From the NCBI GenBank assembly GCA_021160155.1, contig JAGHDB010000012.1, positions 1 through 6,697 of the forward strand: a DNA stretch of 6,697 nucleotides, read 5' to 3'. The translations under genes and the position numbers were made by a program. The notes under the pieces are model-generated. The model was not told the origin of the DNA. It made no database searches and saw only the letters and a program-made list of their open reading frames with translations. The stretch comes from Bacteroidales bacterium (GTDB lineage Bacteria > Bacteroidota > Bacteroidia > Bacteroidales > UBA12481). Shown here piece by piece: positions 1-6,697 of the stretch. The stretch's first letter is position 1; every line of letters begins with the position of its first letter.

Positions 1-1131
1 ATTCTGACCGGTATAATATTGTACCTGTTCGGAACCGGTCCGATCCGTGGTTTTGCCACCACTCTTGTGATCGGTATTTTTACTTCACTATTTACCGCCA
101 TCTTTATTACACGTCTGATTTATGAGCGTTGGTTTGAAAAGGAGCGATCGGTATCATTTGGTAATAAACTGACCCGTAATACCCTGAAAGATGCACATGT
201 GAATTTTCTGGGTAAGCGTAAAATCTTTTACATCATATCAGGTACCCTGATTGCAATCTCGCTGATATCACTCGCATTTAAGGGACTTAAATTAGGTGTG
301 GACTTTTCGGGGGGGCGGACTTATGTAGTTCGCTTTGACCAGCCGGTAATCCCCGAGAATGTTTCAAAAGCGCTTACCGCTACTTTTGGAGATGCTCCCG
401 AAGTAAAAACATTCGGACCGTCAAATCAGGTTAAAATTACGACCAATTATCAGATTGACAGTAATGATCCTAAAGCTGACAGTATAGTGGAGCAGGCATT
501 GTACCAGGGTTGTAAAGCTTTTATTCCTGATACTACTTCAGAGAGCACATTTTTGTCTGATCGTTACAGGCAAAGTAGCGAACTGGTCGGGCCAACCATT
601 GCTTCTGACATTATCCGGGCGGCAATTTTAGCTATAACCCTGGCTCTTATCGTTATTTTCCTCTATATTCTGATACGGTTCAGAAACTGGCAGTACGGAC
701 TGGGTGCTGTGGCAGCATTATTCCATGATGTGATTATTACATTGGGTATTTACTCATTGTTTTACAGTATTATGCCCTTTTCCCTGGAGATTGACCAGGC
801 GTTCGTGGCGGCCATACTGACCATCGTGGGGTACTCGATCAATGACACGGTAATTGTGTTTGACCGTGTAAGAGAATTCATCCATCTGTACCGAAAACGT
901 GATCGAAAAGAGATCATTAATCAGGCTGTAAATGCTACCCTGAGCCGGACCATCAATACCTCAATGACGACCTTTTCGGTATTGCTGGCGATTTTTCTGT
1001 TTGGCGGAGCTTCCATTCGCGGATTTATTTTCGCGATGATGGTTGGAGTAGTTGTCGGAACATACTCTTCAATTTTTGTAGCTACCCCCATTACCTATGA
1101 CCTGGATTTTACGAGAAAGAAACGTAAATAA
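1..1131 (+). CDS. secDF: Protein translocase SecDF, C-terminal part (5' truncated by window edge)
   Basis: This is the 3' part of a fused SecD-SecF protein, the inner-membrane accessory of SecYEG that uses the proton gradient to help pull exported proteins across. The frame is open from base 1, so the gene begins outside the window; the leucine codon at 19 is not a real start. The first ~35 codons match the last SecD membrane segments (GTGPIRGFATTL, codons 11-22). A linker leads into the SecF half: a membrane helix near codons 75-95, the GVDFSGGR motif (codons 99-106), a periplasmic domain, LVGPTI (195-200), then five hydrophobic segments carrying FHD, SINDTVIVFDRVRE (279-292), TLSRTINTSMTT (313-324) and IRGF. 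It ends in a basic cytoplasmic tail, RKKRK. 376 residues are visible; Bacteroidota SecDF proteins are usually around 1000 residues, so roughly 600 are missing upstream. The stop is 9 bases before tatA, suggesting one transcript. Identity is very secure. Confidence 0.97.
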   Translation: MLTGIILYLFGTGPIRGFATTLVIGIFTSLFTAIFITRLIYERWFEKERSVSFGNKLTRNTLKDAHVNFLGKRKIFYIISGTLIAISLISLAFKGLKLGVDFSGGRTYVVRFDQPVIPENVSKALTATFGDAPEVKTFGPSNQVKITTNYQIDSNDPKADSIVEQALYQGCKAFIPDTTSESTFLSDRYRQSSELVGPTIASDIIRAAILAITLALIVIFLYILIRFRNWQYGLGAVAALFHDVIITLGIYSLFYSIMPFSLEIDQAFVAAILTIVGYSINDTVIVFDRVREFIHLYRKRDRKEIINQAVNATLSRTINTSMTTFSVLLAIFLFGGASIRGFIFAMMVGVVVGTYSSIFVATPITYDLDFTRKKRK

Positions 1132-1140
1132 AAGTAATTC

Positions 1141-1458
1141 ATGCACCCTCAGTTGTTGTTCATCAGCGGGCCTGAGATCATCATCGCTTTTCTGGCCGTG
1201 CTGTTACTGTTCGGTGCTGATAAAATTCCCGGGTTTGCCAGAGAACTAGGTAAGGGAATTAGAGAATTTCGCCGTGTTACCGGGGAGATCAAACGTGAAT
1301 TTGAAGAATCAACCGAGGAGGTAAAAAAAGATATTGACGACATTCAATCCGATGTAAAAGAGACCACTGAAGAGATGACCGGTGAATTCAGAAGTTATAT
1401 AGATGACTCTGATGTGGTACAGGATCTGAAAGACGTGAATAAAGACCTCAAAGGTTAA
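1141..1458 (+). CDS. tatA: Sec-independent translocase protein TatA (TatA/E/B family)
   Basis: Subunit of the twin-arginine translocase, which moves folded proteins across the inner membrane; TatA oligomers form the transport path together with TatC. The 105-residue protein has the expected layout. A short periplasmic N-terminus contains GPE (residues 10-12), one membrane helix covers ~13-24, the hinge is FGADKIPG (24-31), and an amphipathic helix follows (LGKGIREFRR, 36-45). The rest (about 54-105) is a hydrophilic, strongly acidic tail with about 18 D/E against 7 K/R and a helical, possibly coiled-coil character. The ATG at 1141 gives a normal short TatA N-terminus; no Shine-Dalgarno is visible before it, as is common in Bacteroidota. 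TatA and TatB are hard to separate by sequence, and the acidic residue at 12 recalls TatB, but single-TatA systems are usual in this phylum. No tatC lies in the window. Confidence 0.93.
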   Translation: MHPQLLFISGPEIIIAFLAVLLLFGADKIPGFARELGKGIREFRRVTGEIKREFEESTEEVKKDIDDIQSDVKETTEEMTGEFRSYIDDSDVVQDLKDVNKDLKG

Positions 1459-1484
1459 AATCCCTTTACCGATCCTGTTTTTAT

Positions 1485-2417
1485 ATGAATATCCTGTTAT
1501 TACTTGGTGGATTTATCGCCTTGCTGCTGTCGGGTGATTTACTGGTGCGGGGCGGTGTCTCCCTTGCCGGTCATTTCAGGGTGTCAAAACTGGTTATCGG
1601 GATGACCGTAGTGTCGCTTGGTACATCTGCCCCTGAACTTGTTGTTAGTTTGCAATCGGTATTTTCAGGTCATTCTGATATATCCATCGGTACTGTGATC
1701 GGATCCAATATGAGTAATATCGGATTTATTTTAGGGATGGCAGTAATGATACTACCCATGACCGTGAGCCGCATTACTGCCAGGCGGGATGCTCCGGTAA
1801 TGTTTTTAGCGACCGTCATGCTGTTTGTATTTGTCCGGAACGGGTTACTTGATCGATCAGAAGGCATTGTGTTTGTGATTTTATTGGTAGGATACCTGGT
1901 TTTTTCTATCGGGGATTCCCGCCGGATACACCGGAAAGAGCCTCAAAACCAAATAATCCCCCATTATGTTCTTTGGAAAAGTATTTTACTGGTTTTGGCA
2001 GCCATAATTGGTTTGCGGTATGGTGCGCAATGGCTGGTCAATGGGGCAACTGGTATCGCCCGGCAGATAGGAATCAGTGAATATGCCATCTCACTGACTG
2101 TGGTGGCTGTAGGTACCAGTTTGCCGGAACTGGCTACTTCGTTGGTAGCAGCCATAAAAAAGGAAAACGATATCTCAATCGGCAATATTATTGGTTCCAA
2201 TCTTTTTAATATCTGGGGGATTTTGGGGATTACCGCGTCATTCAGACCAATAAATATTAACGCCAGAGTGAGCCATATTGATATTTACTGGCTTCTGGCC
2301 ATTTCGGCTTTGCTTTTGCTCTTCATGCTGCTGAAAAAACGGATCAAAATCAACCGGGTTGAAGGGGCAGTACTATTTACCGGTTATCTTCTTTATCTCG
2401 TTTTTGTATTTGTCTGA
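1485..2417 (+). CDS. Calcium/sodium antiporter, CaCA family (YrbG-like)
   Basis: Inner-membrane cation exchanger of the CaCA superfamily, probably swapping Ca2+ for Na+ or H+. The 310-residue length is typical of bacterial YrbG-type members. The protein is a tandem inverted duplication. The alpha-1 repeat (about residues 40-84) has GTSAPE (46-51) and GSNMSN (73-78); the alpha-2 repeat (about 205-248) has GTSLPE (210-215) and GSNLFN (237-242). Each is followed by hydrophobic helices, with about ten membrane segments in total and a charged central loop around residues 144-160 (SRRIHRKEPQ). The paired glutamates E51 and E215 are the expected ion ligands. The ATG at 1485 gives a first helix at the very N-terminus, as usual in the family; no Shine-Dalgarno is seen. 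It lies 26 bases after tatA on the same strand, so it is probably cotranscribed. Family assignment is firm; the exact ions are not readable from sequence. Confidence 0.94.
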   Translation: MNILLLLGGFIALLLSGDLLVRGGVSLAGHFRVSKLVIGMTVVSLGTSAPELVVSLQSVFSGHSDISIGTVIGSNMSNIGFILGMAVMILPMTVSRITARRDAPVMFLATVMLFVFVRNGLLDRSEGIVFVILLVGYLVFSIGDSRRIHRKEPQNQIIPHYVLWKSILLVLAAIIGLRYGAQWLVNGATGIARQIGISEYAISLTVVAVGTSLPELATSLVAAIKKENDISIGNIIGSNLFNIWGILGITASFRPININARVSHIDIYWLLAISALLLLFMLLKKRIKINRVEGAVLFTGYLLYLVFVFV

Positions 2418-2421
2418 ATCC

Positions 2422-2445
2422 GGTTAGAATGCCTTAACTTTTTTT
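2422..2445 (+). terminator. Weak terminator-like hairpin plus T tract after the antiporter gene
   Basis: Just after the antiporter stop codon, GTTAG (2423-2427) can pair with CTTAAC-side bases 2434-2438 (four Watson-Crick pairs and one G-U) around a 6-base loop. Seven T residues follow (2439-2445). The position is right for an intrinsic terminator, but the stem is short and AT-rich, so it may be weak or fortuitous. It would separate the secDF-tatA-antiporter unit from the next gene, which has its own promoter-like box. Confidence 0.3.
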
Positions 2446-2480
2446 AACAAAACAACCGATTGAACCGCTATTTAAGAGCT

Positions 2481-2501
2481 ATAATCCCGATTAAATAATC
2501 C
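2481..2501. repeat. Small direct and inverted repeats in the promoter region; possible operator
   Basis: ATAATCC occurs twice (2481-2487 and 2495-2501), 14 bases apart start to start. The second copy overlaps a perfect inverted repeat, GATTA-aa-TAATC (2489-2500). The cluster ends two bases before the candidate -7 box at 2503-2510, so a bound protein there would interfere with RNA polymerase. The units are short and AT-rich in an AT-rich gap, so chance is a real alternative. Confidence 0.25.
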
Positions 2502-2502
2502 T

Positions 2503-2510
2503 TACATTTG
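2503..2510 (+). promoter_or_regulatory. Candidate Bacteroidota -7 promoter box for the DUF5916-lolD-trmN6 operon
   Basis: TACATTTG matches the Bacteroidota sigma-ABfr -7 consensus TAnnTTTG at every fixed position and lies in the only sizeable intergenic gap, directly upstream of the DUF5916 gene. No TTTG -33 element is visible at the usual 19-21 base spacing; that stretch reads roughly GAGCTATAATC. Transcription would start about 5-8 bases downstream, leaving a leader of only about 10 bases before the ATG at 2527. A purine run, AGAAGG (2520-2525), precedes the ATG by one base, which is too close for a normal Shine-Dalgarno. Confidence 0.5.
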
Positions 2511-2526
2511 CGGCAAAAGAGAAGGT

Positions 2527-4977
2527 ATGATAAAGTTTTCAGTTTGGATGTTGCTGGGTTTGTTTCTGGCCAATAATTTGATGGCTTCGGATGTAAAACG
2601 GCAACTTTCAGCTATTCGCACTCAATCACATATTAAAGTGGATGGCAGGTTAGATGAACCGGAGTGGAAAGATGCTCCGGCAGCTACCGATTTTACAACT
2701 TACTCTCCTACCATGGGCATGCCGGCTGCGCAGCGATCTGAAGTCCGGGTAATTTACAATGACAATGCCATATATATCGGAGCGTATCTGTATGATGATC
2801 CCGATAGTATTATGACAGAATTCACCAAAAGAGACGGGCTCTGGGGAGGAAATTCAGACCGGTTTAAAGTGACCCTGAATCCATACAACGATGGACAGAA
2901 TCTGTTCCAGTTTGAAGTGAGTACGGCAAATGTGCAGGCTGACAGCAAGAAATCTGTCAGCAATGGAAAACATGACAGAATGATGCGTTTTGGCGACTAT
3001 TCCTGGGATGCGGTATGGAGCAGCAAAGTGCGGATTGCCGATGACGGTTGGGTGGTTGAGATCGAGATTCCTTATGCAGCCATTCGTTTTCCCAAAGAGA
3101 AGGTACAAACCTGGGGAATCAATTTCTGGAGGGATGTTCGCCGTACGCGTGAAACATCCGTTTGGAATCCGGTTGACCGTTCTTATGCCGAGGAGAGTCA
3201 AACCGGAGAACTGGTCGGGATCAATTCGATTAAAGCACCGCTTCGTCTGGAACTCTATCCGTTTGCCGCGGGATACTATCAATTCAGTCCGGATGGGAAA
3301 GGGGCCAGTTACGCGGCCGGGATGGATTTGAAATACGGTCTCAATGAAGCATTTACGCTTGATATGACATTGATCCCCGATTTTGGGCAGCGGAAATCGG
3401 ACCAGGTAGTGCTTAATCTGACTCCCTATGAAGTTAAATACAGGGAAAACCGTGCTTTCTTTACAGAAGGAGTGGAGTTGTTTAATAAAGCCGGATTATT
3501 TTATTCACGACGAATCGGACGGCGTCCCGAAGGATATTATAATGTGTACGGTCAGATGAATGAAGATGAAGAGATTGTTAAAAACCCTGGCGAAGCCCGT
3601 TTGATCAATGCAACAAAAATATCAGGAAGAAACAGCCGGAATCTGGGTATCGGGGTTTTTAATGCCATGACGGCAAATACCTATGCCACAGTTGCCAATG
3701 CCGAAGGTGAAACCCGGAAAATCCTGACGGATCCTTTCAAAAATTATAATATGATTGTGCTCGACCAGATTATCGGGCGTCACTCTTTTGTAAACCTGAC
3801 CAACACCAACGTTTTGACACCTTCAAGCACCCGGATGGCTAATGTTACCGGACTGACATTCAGGATGATGGATAAGAATAACCTGTACGGTTTCAAAGGG
3901 CAGGGGGTATTGAGTATGAAATTTGATTCGCTCAGTATGCAACCTGTGACGGGATACTCGAGTAATTTTGGTTTTGGTAAATATGGTGGGGCGTTAACGG
4001 TCAATTATGACCTGAACATGATTTCAGATACCTATGATCCGAGTGATATGGGCTATCTCAGGACCAACAACCAGATTACTCATGACGTAGTTTTGTCATA
4101 CCGGATATTACAACCATTCTCTGTTTTTAACTCCATCTCCAATACCTTGATGATAGGATATGATTGGCTTTATAATCCCTATCGATTTATGCGGATCGGT
4201 GGACGGTTAATGACCCGTGCCACGTTTAAAAATTTCTGGGATTTAAACCTCAGTCTGGTTACCGACCCTGTACAACGGCATGACTATTATGAACCCCGCG
4301 TGCCCGGGTGGTATGTGATCCGGCCTGCCTATTACCGGATTGACGTGGGCGGAAGCACCGATTACCGGAAAAAAGTGGCTCTGCAATTGAGTTATCGTCA
4401 TACGTGGACAACCACCGATGAACGGAGTTGGGAAATTTCTTTCATGCCTCGTGTACGATTCAATGATAAATTATCTGTTTACCCGCGTGTTCAGGTTGAA
4501 AAAAACAGCCATGAGATCGGTTACGCAGGTTACTTGAATGAGGATTCAATTTTATTTGGTAAAAGAGATGTAATCCGGGTAACCAGTTCGTTAATGGGAT
4601 CTTATGTGTTCAACAACAAAGCGGTGATCAGTTTGTCAGTAAGACATTACTGGTCTGCAGTCAATTACCTGCAATATTTCCTGCTCCAGACTGATGGTAC
4701 GGTTAATCCATATTCTGACTATGACGGTAACAGTGATTACAACTTCAATATTTTTACCGTGGATTTGGAATATGCCTGGAACTTTGCTCCCGGCAGTTAT
4801 TTGACGGCAGTGTGGAAAAATAATATTTACAATTCAGGATCGGTTGAAGCGAATCAATTTTTGGGGTATTGGGACAATCTGACCGGTACGGTTGTGTCAC
4901 CGCAAACCAATTCATTTTCAATAAAAGTTACTTATTATTTGGATTATCACCGATTTGTACGAAAGTTTGCACCGTGA
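2527..4977 (+). CDS. DUF5916 outer-membrane protein with N-terminal CBM9-like domain
   Basis: Protein of 816 residues of unknown molecular function, predicted to sit in the outer membrane. Residues 1-20 look like a Sec signal peptide (basic K3, hydrophobic core, likely cut after LMA), which supports the ATG at 2527. Residues ~34-230 resemble the carbohydrate-binding family 9-like (DOMON-type) domain, with [11 protein letters not shown] (37-47), [12 protein letters not shown] (113-124) and [17 protein letters not shown] (172-188). The rest matches DUF5916, with PDFGQ (284-288), ENRAFFTEG (307-315) and FYSRRIG (325-331). A long run of alternating polar and aromatic strands then resembles a beta-barrel, closing near the C-terminus with [12 protein letters not shown]. 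Length is normal for the family. Some members are labelled hydrolases, but I see no catalytic motif and CBM9-like similarity does not prove sugar binding. A promoter-like box lies upstream, and the stop codon overlaps the lolD start by one base. Confidence 0.9.
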   Translation: MIKFSVWMLLGLFLANNLMASDVKRQLSAIRTQSHIKVDGRLDEPEWKDAPAATDFTTYSPTMGMPAAQRSEVRVIYNDNAIYIGAYLYDDPDSIMTEFTKRDGLWGGNSDRFKVTLNPYNDGQNLFQFEVSTANVQADSKKSVSNGKHDRMMRFGDYSWDAVWSSKVRIADDGWVVEIEIPYAAIRFPKEKVQTWGINFWRDVRRTRETSVWNPVDRSYAEESQTGELVGINSIKAPLRLELYPFAAGYYQFSPDGKGASYAAGMDLKYGLNEAFTLDMTLIPDFGQRKSDQVVLNLTPYEVKYRENRAFFTEGVELFNKAGLFYSRRIGRRPEGYYNVYGQMNEDEEIVKNPGEARLINATKISGRNSRNLGIGVFNAMTANTYATVANAEGETRKILTDPFKNYNMIVLDQIIGRHSFVNLTNTNVLTPSSTRMANVTGLTFRMMDKNNLYGFKGQGVLSMKFDSLSMQPVTGYSSNFGFGKYGGALTVNYDLNMISDTYDPSDMGYLRTNNQITHDVVLSYRILQPFSVFNSISNTLMIGYDWLYNPYRFMRIGGRLMTRATFKNFWDLNLSLVTDPVQRHDYYEPRVPGWYVIRPAYYRIDVGGSTDYRKKVALQLSYRHTWTTTDERSWEISFMPRVRFNDKLSVYPRVQVEKNSHEIGYAGYLNEDSILFGKRDVIRVTSSLMGSYVFNNKAVISLSVRHYWSAVNYLQYFLLQTDGTVNPYSDYDGNSDYNFNIFTVDLEYAWNFAPGSYLTAVWKNNIYNSGSVEANQFLGYWDNLTGTVVSPQTNSFSIKVTYYLDYHRFVRKFAP

Positions 4978-5639
4978 TGGAGGTTAAAAATATTACCAAA
5001 TTTTTCGGTTCGCTACAGGTGCTGAAAGGGATTTCACTCCAGGTGGAACAGGGAGAGATCCTGACTATTATGGGCCCGAGCGGTGCAGGGAAAACCACCC
5101 TGTTACAGGTAATGGGAACACTCAGCCGGCCTGACTCGGGTGCAATACTTTTTCAAGGTGAATCTGTTACGGGTTTGGATGATCGTGCTCTTGCTATTTT
5201 CAGAAACAGGCAACTCGGTTTTGTTTTTCAATTTCATCACCTGTTGCCGGAGTTTACCGCTCTGGAAAATGTTTGTATGCCGGCCTTTATTGCCGGAGTT
5301 TCCAAAAGTGAAGCCGAAGAGAGGGGAAAAGAATTATTGGATTTTCTTAATCTGACTGAACGGATTCATCACAAACCAGGAGAATTGTCAGGTGGCGAAC
5401 GTCAGCGGGTTGCGGTAGCGAGGGCTTTAATGAATCAACCCGGGTTGATTCTGGCGGATGAACCTTCGGGCAATCTGGATTCGGAGAATCAGCGGGAACT
5501 TCATAAATTATTTTTCCGTCTGAGGGATGAACTGGGGCAGACTTTTGTGATTGTGACACATGATGCAAATCTGGCACAATTATCAGACCGTGTGTTAACA
5601 CTTCGTGACGGGTTGATTATCCACGATTCAGCCAGCTAA
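4977..5639 (+). CDS. lolD: Lipoprotein-releasing ABC transporter ATP-binding protein LolD
   Basis: Cytoplasmic ATPase that powers LolCE-type inner-membrane proteins in extracting outer-membrane lipoproteins and handing them to the carrier LolA. The 220-residue protein has every ABC motif: Walker [10 protein letters not shown] (33-41), Q-loop Q85, signature LSGGERQR (137-144), Walker B LILADEP (157-163) with D161 and E162, D-loop SGNLD (164-168) and switch histidine H195. The stretch [16 protein letters not shown] (84-99) is characteristic of LolD and separates it from the related MacB and FtsE ATPases. The frame stays open 36 codons further upstream, but the ATG at 4977 is chosen because the protein then begins with the family's usual EVKNITK strand, and the longer form would lie over DUF5916 codons. 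The start forms TGATG with the upstream stop. The membrane partners are not in this window. Confidence 0.93.
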   Translation: MEVKNITKFFGSLQVLKGISLQVEQGEILTIMGPSGAGKTTLLQVMGTLSRPDSGAILFQGESVTGLDDRALAIFRNRQLGFVFQFHHLLPEFTALENVCMPAFIAGVSKSEAEERGKELLDFLNLTERIHHKPGELSGGERQRVAVARALMNQPGLILADEPSGNLDSENQRELHKLFFRLRDELGQTFVIVTHDANLAQLSDRVLTLRDGLIIHDSAS

Positions 5640-6370
5640 TGTCGAATGATTGGTTTCAATTCAAGCAATTTTTAATCAGGCAGGACCATACTGCCATGAA
5701 GGTAGGAACGGATGGCGTACTATTAGGGGCCTGGGCGGTATATGGCGGGGTCAGACGGGTGCTTGATATTGGTACAGGAACCGGATTAATTGCACTGATG
5801 ACGGCACAGCGTGCACCTCATGCCCGGATTGATGCTATTGAACTGGATCAGGATGCTTTTTTACAGGCTGCTGAAAATGTTGCCCGATCACCATGGTCTG
5901 ACCGGATCCGGGTGATTCATGATGATTTTTTATCATGGAGTCGCAATTCCGGAGAGCGGTATGATCTTATTTTGTGCAATCCGCCCTATTTTAAATCTTC
6001 CGGCCGGATTACCGACCGCTCACGTCAAAGAGCCAGACAGGATGACACTTTGCCGCTTAACCGTTTGATTCGACAGAGTGCCGGATTATTGACAGCCACG
6101 GGAACTGTATATCTGATTATTCCACATAGCCGGTTTCATGAAGCAGTAGAAATAACCGCAAGAGCAGATCTCAACATTACCCGGATACTTAAAGTTAAGG
6201 GCACACAAAGCAGTCAGGTCAAAAGGGTTTTAGTTGCTCTTGAAAAAAAATTCAGCCCTGTTGAAGAAAATGAGTTAGTTCTCCACGACGTGGATCAGTC
6301 TCGTTTTTCAGATGCCTACCGGCAGTTAACGATGGATTTTTATCTGGATACCGATGTTAAAGGTCGATGA
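5639..6370 (+). CDS. trmN6: tRNA1(Val) (adenine(37)-N6)-methyltransferase, TrmN6/YfiC family
   Basis: SAM-dependent enzyme predicted to methylate N6 of adenine 37, next to the anticodon, in tRNA(Val). The 243-residue length fits the family. The N-terminus carries FKQFLIRQDHTAMKVGTDGVLLGAW (residues 8-32 in outline), whose KVGTDGVLLG (21-30) is typical of YfiC. A class I methyltransferase fold follows: motif I LDIGTGTGL (42-50), the acidic SAM-ribose ligand at E68-L-D, and the catalytic NPPY (114-117) used by N6-adenine enzymes, followed by FKSSGR. The C-terminal third completes the fold and has no extra domain. The ATG at 5639 overlaps the lolD stop (TAATG), implying translational coupling. 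The 3' end overlaps the convergent saccharopine dehydrogenase gene by 14 bases. The family is secure; the exact tRNA target is taken from the E. coli enzyme. Confidence 0.92.
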   Translation: MSNDWFQFKQFLIRQDHTAMKVGTDGVLLGAWAVYGGVRRVLDIGTGTGLIALMTAQRAPHARIDAIELDQDAFLQAAENVARSPWSDRIRVIHDDFLSWSRNSGERYDLILCNPPYFKSSGRITDRSRQRARQDDTLPLNRLIRQSAGLLTATGTVYLIIPHSRFHEAVEITARADLNITRILKVKGTQSSQVKRVLVALEKKFSPVEENELVLHDVDQSRFSDAYRQLTMDFYLDTDVKGR

Positions 6371-6697
6371 TCTCTTCGGTGAATTTAATACCCAGTTGTT
6401 CAAGTTTATTTAGGATTGGGAGATACAGATCGGGTGTATTGGGGATTCTGACGCCGGTTGCCCGGATTGAGCCGTTAAGCAATAAAGAGGCAGCGATTGC
6501 AAGAGGACTTCCTACGGTAATGGCCATGGCAGTATGGACCTGATCTTTACCGGTTACCACCAATGAAGACCTCCATTCATGTTTTCCGTGACTGTCTTGA
6601 TATTCAATAAGATGCTGCATTACAATCATATCTTTGTCTTCGGGTTGAAACATCCATTTGCCGGTCAGTATCTTTTGCAGAATTTGTGCAGGAGTAG
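6357..6697 (-). CDS. Saccharopine dehydrogenase-family protein, C-terminal part (5' truncated by window edge)
   Basis: C-terminal 112 residues of an NAD(P)-dependent oxidoreductase of the saccharopine dehydrogenase (saccharopine reductase, LYS9-like) family, which makes or splits the lysine-related intermediate saccharopine. The frame runs off the right edge, starting TPAQILQKLITGKW before the internal methionine at 6653, so that methionine is not the true start. Visible family features, as I recall the family, are DKDMIVMQH near residues 19-27, SSLVVTGKD, the AMAITVGSPLAIAASLLL helix lining the substrate domain, and a final TGVRIP segment with a helix before the C-terminus. The NAD-binding half is outside the window, so cofactor and direction cannot be judged. 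Carboxynorspermidine dehydrogenase is a related alternative, but the DKDM...QH and TGVRIP segments fit the saccharopine type better. The TAA stop at 6357-6359 lies inside the end of trmN6 on the other strand. Confidence 0.88.
   Translation of the reverse strand, partial: TPAQILQKILTGKWMFQPEDKDMIVMQHLIEYQDSHGKHEWRSSLVVTGKDQVHTAMAITVGSPLAIAASLLLNGSIRATGVRIPNTPDLYLPILNKLEQLGIKFTEEIIDL

Noticed and set aside
309..315. Run of seven G residues in secDF, considered as a phase-variation or frameshift site
   Set aside because: The frame is intact through the run, it encodes the conserved SGG of the SecF motif, and phase variation of an important translocase gene is unlikely.
2418..2526. Possible small RNA or riboswitch in the intergenic gap
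   Set aside because: The gap is only 109 bases, AT-rich, with no stable structured core; the promoter and weak terminator readings explain it better.
2854..3282. 142-codon open frame antisense to the DUF5916 gene
   Set aside because: It lies entirely opposite a well-conserved domain, has no recognisable motif and no promoter or ribosome site; it looks like a shadow of the real gene.
2990..3331. 113-codon + strand open frame inside the DUF5916 gene
   Set aside because: It overlaps the conserved CBM9-like/DUF5916 region in another frame and has no family resemblance.
4869..4976. 36-codon in-frame extension upstream of lolD, which would make a 256-residue protein
   Set aside because: It lies wholly inside the DUF5916 coding end, has no resemblance to LolD N-termini, and the ATG at 4977 gives the normal family start.
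5347..5601. 84-codon open frame antisense to lolD
   Set aside because: It sits opposite the ABC signature and Walker B region; its proline- and serine-rich sequence is what the complement of that region gives.
6243..6250. Run of eight A residues in trmN6, considered as a slippage site
   Set aside because: The frame continues normally to a full-length protein and no alternative product is evident.

Overview
The window looks like a Bacteroidota chromosome, probably Bacteroidales or a relative. It carries a fused SecDF (its 3' part), a DUF5916/CBM9-like outer-membrane protein typical of this phylum, a TAnnTTTG-type promoter box, and gene starts without a normally spaced Shine-Dalgarno sequence. 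Placement below the phylum is inference. Coding is dense: seven genes fill all but about 150 bases. Base composition and codon use look uniform by eye. I see no tRNA, rRNA, CRISPR array, insertion sequence or phage gene.

Left block (1-2417, + strand): the 3' end of secDF (Sec translocase accessory motor), then tatA (twin-arginine translocase pore subunit) 9 bases later, then a Ca2+/Na+ antiporter of the CaCA/YrbG type 26 bases later. The short gaps suggest one transcript. The only real intergenic gap (2418-2526) holds a weak terminator-like hairpin, a small set of direct and inverted repeats, and a good TAnnTTTG -7 box just before the next gene.

Middle block (2527-6370, + strand): a large DUF5916 protein with signal peptide, CBM9-like domain and predicted outer-membrane barrel, then lolD (ATPase of the lipoprotein-release transporter), then a TrmN6-type tRNA(Val) adenine-37 methyltransferase. 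Both junctions are one-base stop/start overlaps (TGATG and TAATG), so these three genes are very likely cotranscribed and translationally coupled.

Right edge (6357-6697, - strand): the C-terminal end of a saccharopine dehydrogenase-family enzyme converges on trmN6, and the two reading frames overlap by 14 bases.

Functionally, most of the window concerns the cell envelope: Sec and Tat export, a membrane antiporter, an outer-membrane protein and lipoprotein sorting. A tRNA modification gene and an amino-acid metabolism gene sit at the end. I found no convincing new biological system. The points worth a second look are the coupling of an uncharacterised outer-membrane protein to lolD, the compact promoter region in front of it, and the convergent gene overlap.
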